This document shows positions 25,798 through 27,386 of a stretch of DNA of 27,386 nt, piece after piece; within the stretch, counting starts at the first letter, position 1, and the number at the start of each line of letters is the position of its first letter. The notes beneath the pieces were generated by a model. It was not told where the DNA came from and did not search any database. It saw only the letters and a program-made list of their open reading frames with translations. Position numbers and translations under genes: made by a program. The stretch spans positions 1-27,386 of IMG/VR virus record IMGVR_UViG_3300032242_001223. One strand, given 5' to 3'. Source of the stretch: a virus.

Positions 25798-26463
25798 ATG
25801 ACTACTAACCAACAACCCAATTTCCCACCAATTAGCAAGCCTAATGAACAAGGTAGCCTTGCCATACGGGGCCATATTAAAATTTTTGATCCTGTAACAA
25901 AGGAAGTTTTCATTGATAAACCAAATGCTATCCATTATGAAAATTTCAGCATTGCTTTGGCTCAGACAGTTAGCGGCCAAAGTAATTTTGTTGGAATGAT
26001 TGAAGGAATGGCGCTTGGAAATGGCGGTACTAGAGTTGATAACACTGGGATTATTACATACTTAACACCTAATGTTATTGGTTCCACATCAAATCTATAT
26101 AATCAAACTTATTTTAAAACAGTTGCACCTAATGTAGGCAATATTAATTCTAATACAAATCCTGCACAAAATTATATGCAAGTTAGACATCTTGTTGGTT
26201 CTTACTACAGTGATGTTCTGATTAGCATGTTATTGGATTTTGGTGAACCAAATACACAACAGGCATTTGATAATGAAGTAAATTCTGATGGAACATTTGT
26301 GTTTGATGAGTTAGGTATCCGAGCATATCTCCCAGGGGAAACAGCTCCAGGGCAAGGACCTTTGTTGACTCATGTTATTTTCCATCCTGTACAGAAATCG
26401 TTAAACCGTACCATACAAATTGATTACACAATACGAATTCAGAGTCTAACTGCTGGAGCATAA
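25798..26463 (+). CDS. Conserved tail/baseplate structural protein, 221 residues, unknown exact role
   Basis: I recognise the style of this protein from aquatic T4-like phages, where it is usually called structural, but I cannot assign a T4 homologue; by position it could replace gp8 or gp9. Features: a short polar N-terminus, GHIKIFDPVTKEVFIDKPNA and IHYENFSIALAQ (about 25-60), MALGNGGTRVDNTGIITYL (about 73-91), a variable Asn/Thr stretch, then VFDELGIRAYLP and a C-terminal block HVIFHPVQKSLNRTIQIDYT (about 193-212). It lacks a signal peptide and transmembrane segments. It is beta-rich and could be a fibre-attachment or collar-type protein. Start ATG 25798 follows a late promoter; only an AGAAAGA purine run serves as ribosome site. 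It ends in tandem TAATAA directly before the next ATG. Confidence 0.88.
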   Translation: MTTNQQPNFPPISKPNEQGSLAIRGHIKIFDPVTKEVFIDKPNAIHYENFSIALAQTVSGQSNFVGMIEGMALGNGGTRVDNTGIITYLTPNVIGSTSNLYNQTYFKTVAPNVGNINSNTNPAQNYMQVRHLVGSYYSDVLISMLLDFGEPNTQQAFDNEVNSDGTFVFDELGIRAYLPGETAPGQGPLLTHVIFHPVQKSLNRTIQIDYTIRIQSLTAGA

Positions 26464-26466
26464 TAA

Positions 26467-27386
26467 ATGGCCTATAAAATTACAAACACTTTAGGAGCAG
26501 TAGTTGCAAGGGTTGCAGATGGTGTTGTGGACACTACATCGACCACTCTTGCATTGATTGGCCGAAATGTATCAGGGTACGGTAACTATCTTAATGAAAA
26601 TGCAGTTACACTCTTAACGAATCATGCGTCTCAGTCTTTTAATCAGCCAAACAAACCTCTACAAGGCCAACTGTGGTATGATATTACTCATAGAAGATTA
26701 AAAATTTATGATAGAGGTTTTACATCAGTTGCAGGTGCAGTGATTAGTGGACCACAACCTTCTGGGTTAAGTGCTGGTGATTTTTGGTATAGTCCAACAT
26801 CTAATGCATTGAATTTCTTTAATGGATCTGGATTTATATCATTGTACACTGCACCGCAGAATCAGGTTAACGGTTGGATTTATCCAACGCCACAAGTGGG
26901 AGATGTTACTACTCCAATTCCAGTAGTTCAGCAAGTAACTTTATTACAAAACTTTGGTAACCAGTTGGGATTGATGTCAAATTCACAATTTGCTGTTAAC
27001 ACATCTGATCTTAGATTTCCTGTTGGACTAGTAGCGGTAGCTGGAATAACAGTTGTCGGTGATGTTAAAGCTACTGGTAGTTTACATATGGGCAGTCATC
27101 CACCTGCCACACTTACTAGCCCTGGACTACCTGGGCAGATGACCTGGGATGCAAATAAATTATATATTGCTACCGGCACTAATACTTGGTCAACTATCCC
27201 ATTTGGTGGTAGTGGAGGCGGCGGTGGAGGATCTTCTGGGCTGTCATCTAGAACAACAGCATCTGGCGTAACTTCTTCCATTGCAGCAAATACGACTGGG
27301 ACTTTCCAAATTACAGGATTTAAGGGATACGCCCTTTACAAAATAAGTGTTTCTGCTGCTGCTTGGGTAAGATTGTATACTACACA
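26467..27386 (+). CDS. Tail-fibre/adhesin-like protein, N-terminal part (runs off the window)
   Basis: The frame is open from ATG 26467 to the window end, 306 codons. It has GGAG eight bases upstream and starts three bases after the previous stop. The N-terminal segment (1-120) has repeated Trp/Gly blocks typical of fibre proteins: GRNVSGYGNYLNENAV, PLQGQLWYD and SGLSAGDFWYSP, each followed by an LKIYD- or LNFFN-like strand. A beta-rich shaft follows, with GDVKATGSLHMGS and PGLPGQMTWDANKLYIATG. A glycine hinge (about 247-258, GGSGGGGGGSS) comes next, then SSRTTASGVTSS and GFKGYALYKISVSAAAWVRL. From memory this last module recurs at the ends of diverse aquatic phage tail proteins. Host recognition is the likely role, inferred from architecture and position. 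Confidence 0.86.
   Translation, partial: MAYKITNTLGAVVARVADGVVDTTSTTLALIGRNVSGYGNYLNENAVTLLTNHASQSFNQPNKPLQGQLWYDITHRRLKIYDRGFTSVAGAVISGPQPSGLSAGDFWYSPTSNALNFFNGSGFISLYTAPQNQVNGWIYPTPQVGDVTTPIPVVQQVTLLQNFGNQLGLMSNSQFAVNTSDLRFPVGLVAVAGITVVGDVKATGSLHMGSHPPATLTSPGLPGQMTWDANKLYIATGTNTWSTIPFGGSGGGGGGSSGLSSRTTASGVTSSIAANTTGTFQITGFKGYALYKISVSAAAWVRLYTT

Noticed and set aside
3127-26463. Use of an alternative genetic code (TAG as an amino acid) across the phage
   Set aside because: The structural genes, more than 22 kb of coding sequence, contain no in-frame TAG. Known recoded phages carry TAG mainly in late structural genes, so a genome-wide reassignment is not supported.
26873-26888. Inverted repeat GTTGGAT/ATCCAAC in the fibre gene
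   Set aside because: The two-base loop is too tight, and the position is mid-gene with no regulatory context.

Overview
This window comes from an AT-rich, tailed, contractile (T4-like) bacteriophage genome. The proteins look most like those I remember from aquatic T4-like phages such as cyanophages and pelagiphages. That is recall of family style, not a database search, and the host cannot be read from the sequence. No tRNA, CRISPR array, insertion sequence or integrase was seen.

Left arm, minus strand (1-3103): a replication, recombination and transcription block transcribed leftwards in the order late sigma factor gp55, gp47 nuclease subunit, gp46 ATPase subunit (cut by the window edge). 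Good sigma70-type promoters precede gp55 and gp47. The gp55 reading frame is broken by one in-frame TAG at 2660-2662. The N-terminal gp55 motif lies before it and the core-binding part after it, in the same frame.

Divergent control region (about 3104-3217): a host-type promoter drives gp55 leftwards, and a TAAATA late promoter drives the structural genes rightwards.

Right arm, plus strand (3218-27386): a tightly packed baseplate and tail cluster. In order: a tail-tube-like baseplate protein, gp53 wedge, a 1139-residue hub-region protein, a gp5-like spike with a C-terminal lytic transglycosylase-like domain, gp25 wedge, an enlarged gp6 wedge, a giant 3993-residue protein in the gp7 position, a 221-residue conserved structural protein, and the start of a tail-fibre or adhesin protein. 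Late-promoter-like ATAAATA motifs sit before the first gene, gp6 and the 221-residue gene, with a fourth against gp25. Every complete plus-strand gene ends in TAA.

Working together: early host-type transcription should make gp55 and the gp46/47 recombination complex. gp55 should then direct transcription from the TAAATA promoters to make the baseplate. The main points for follow-up are the amber codon inside gp55, the giant protein with a seven-repeat FG-GAP propeller and two possible sugar-binding modules, and the relocated muralytic domain of the spike. No gene-free stretch exceeds about 115 bases.
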